Shown: in pieces, positions 63,628 through 64,000 of the stretch
Numbering within the stretch: the first letter of the stretch is position 1
How the letters are laid out: each line of letters begins with the position of its first letter
NCBI GenBank assembly: GCA_028280615.1
Contig: JANQLK010000051.1
Span: 29,615 to 93,614, forward strand
DNA: 64,000 nt
Reading direction: 5' to 3'
From: Woeseiaceae bacterium
GTDB taxonomy: Bacteria; Pseudomonadota; Gammaproteobacteria; Steroidobacterales; Woeseiaceae
The notes under the pieces: model-generated
What the model was told of the DNA's origin: nothing
Seen by the model: the letters and a program-made list of their open reading frames with translations, nothing else
Database searches by the model: none
Position numbers and translations under genes: made by a program

Positions 63628-64000
63628 CTACTCTCTGAGCAGCGCGCGGACTTCGTTCAGGTACTTCTCTTCGTAGCCGGGCTTGTAGCCCTGGTGTACG
63701 TAGCGGATGTTGCCCTCGCGATCGACGAGCACCGTAACCGGCATCGCATCCACGTCGTACATCTTGCTGACTTCCTTGCGGGCATCGAACAGAACCGGGA
63801 ACTCGACGCCGAGCTCATTGATCATGGCCATCGCCCGGTTGGAGTCGTCGTCGATGTTGACGCCGAGGAGGTTGAAACCGACTCGGTTGTAACGCTGGTA
63901 GAGCTCATCGAGTAGCGGCATCTCCTGGCGGCACGGGCCGCACCAGGTAGCCCAGAAGTTGATCATTACGACATCGCCGCGCAGCTCGGACAGGCGCATG
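63628..64000 (-). CDS. TlpA/ResA-like thioredoxin (N-terminus cut by window edge)
   Basis: The C-terminal 123 residues of a periplasmic thioredoxin-like protein. It has NFWATWCGPCRQEMPLL with the redox Cys pair, then the typical LGVNIDDDSNRAMAMINELG, FPVLFDARKEVSKMYDVDAM and PVTVLVDREGNIRYVHQGY segments. The visible ATG at 63999 is probably internal, since TlpA proteins have a longer N-terminus before the LSELRG segment. It heads the TolQ/TPR cluster as seen here, perhaps for disulfide formation or heme/Cys reduction. Confidence 0.85.
   Translation of the reverse strand, partial: MRLSELRGDVVMINFWATWCGPCRQEMPLLDELYQRYNRVGFNLLGVNIDDDSNRAMAMINELGVEFPVLFDARKEVSKMYDVDAMPVTVLVDREGNIRYVHQGYKPGYEEKYLNEVRALLRE

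Overview
The window looks like a high-GC gammaproteobacterial chromosome, possibly a marine or sediment lineage. This is an inference from gene content: TonB-dependent receptors, very large secreted BNR/Asp-box proteins, DUF885 and penicillin-acylase hydrolases, an SSS/DUF4212 symporter pair, branched-chain acyl-CoA catabolism with a fused IcmF mutase, and a TPP riboswitch. Most genes lie on the minus strand in tight, often overlapping operons. I saw no tRNA, rRNA, CRISPR array or intact transposon.

Layout. Positions 1-5755 hold a cut-off sodium symporter with its DUF4212 small subunit, a haloalkane dehalogenase with a complete catalytic pentad, a fumarylacetoacetate hydrolase-family enzyme, an exported amidohydrolase and glyoxalase II. 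Positions 5756-13098 are an accessory, partly AT-richer region. It has hypothetical genes, an 87-bp repeat present twice, a relic joining an IS30-like transposase N-terminus to a gloB 3' end, two paralogous small proteins on either side of a nuclease pair (HTH plus PD-(D/E)XK, and GIY-YIG), and a large cadherin/propeller lipoprotein. Positions 13099-30780 are an export-rich block: a CxxCH protein, a Vgb-like propeller, DUF885 and penicillin-acylase lipoproteins, three giant BNR-repeat proteins and a TonB receptor.

Positions 30845-34740 are a thiamine-uptake operon behind a TPP riboswitch: outer-membrane receptor, small thiamine-binding-type protein, PnuT-type permease and kinase. Positions 34737-49231 hold branched-chain and short-chain acyl-CoA metabolism: an mmsB / acyl-CoA dehydrogenase / enoyl-CoA hydratase / icmF operon, a divergent TetR gene with a perfect palindrome between them, and a leucine-degradation-like operon (isovaleryl-CoA dehydrogenase, carboxylase beta subunit, phosphotransferase, MaoC, crotonase) that lacks the carboxylase alpha subunit. 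Positions 49321-54323 hold mixed genes: two VOC proteins, a desaturase, P-II, a deoxyinosine glycosylase, a histidine phosphatase and an apparently exported D-2-hydroxyacid dehydrogenase.

Positions 54418-64000 form one minus-strand cluster: TlpA-like thioredoxin, a coiled-coil exported protein, two large exported TPR proteins, a TPR lipoprotein, an exported small protein, one TolQ/ExbB, two ExbD/TolR and a TonB/AgmX-type protein. The stoichiometry (one TolQ, two TolR, TPR proteins, AgmX-like transducer) resembles the proton-driven Agl-Glt envelope machinery of myxobacteria more than a simple TonB system. One ExbD has Asn where the proton-carrying Asp is expected. This is the best candidate here for an under-described system.
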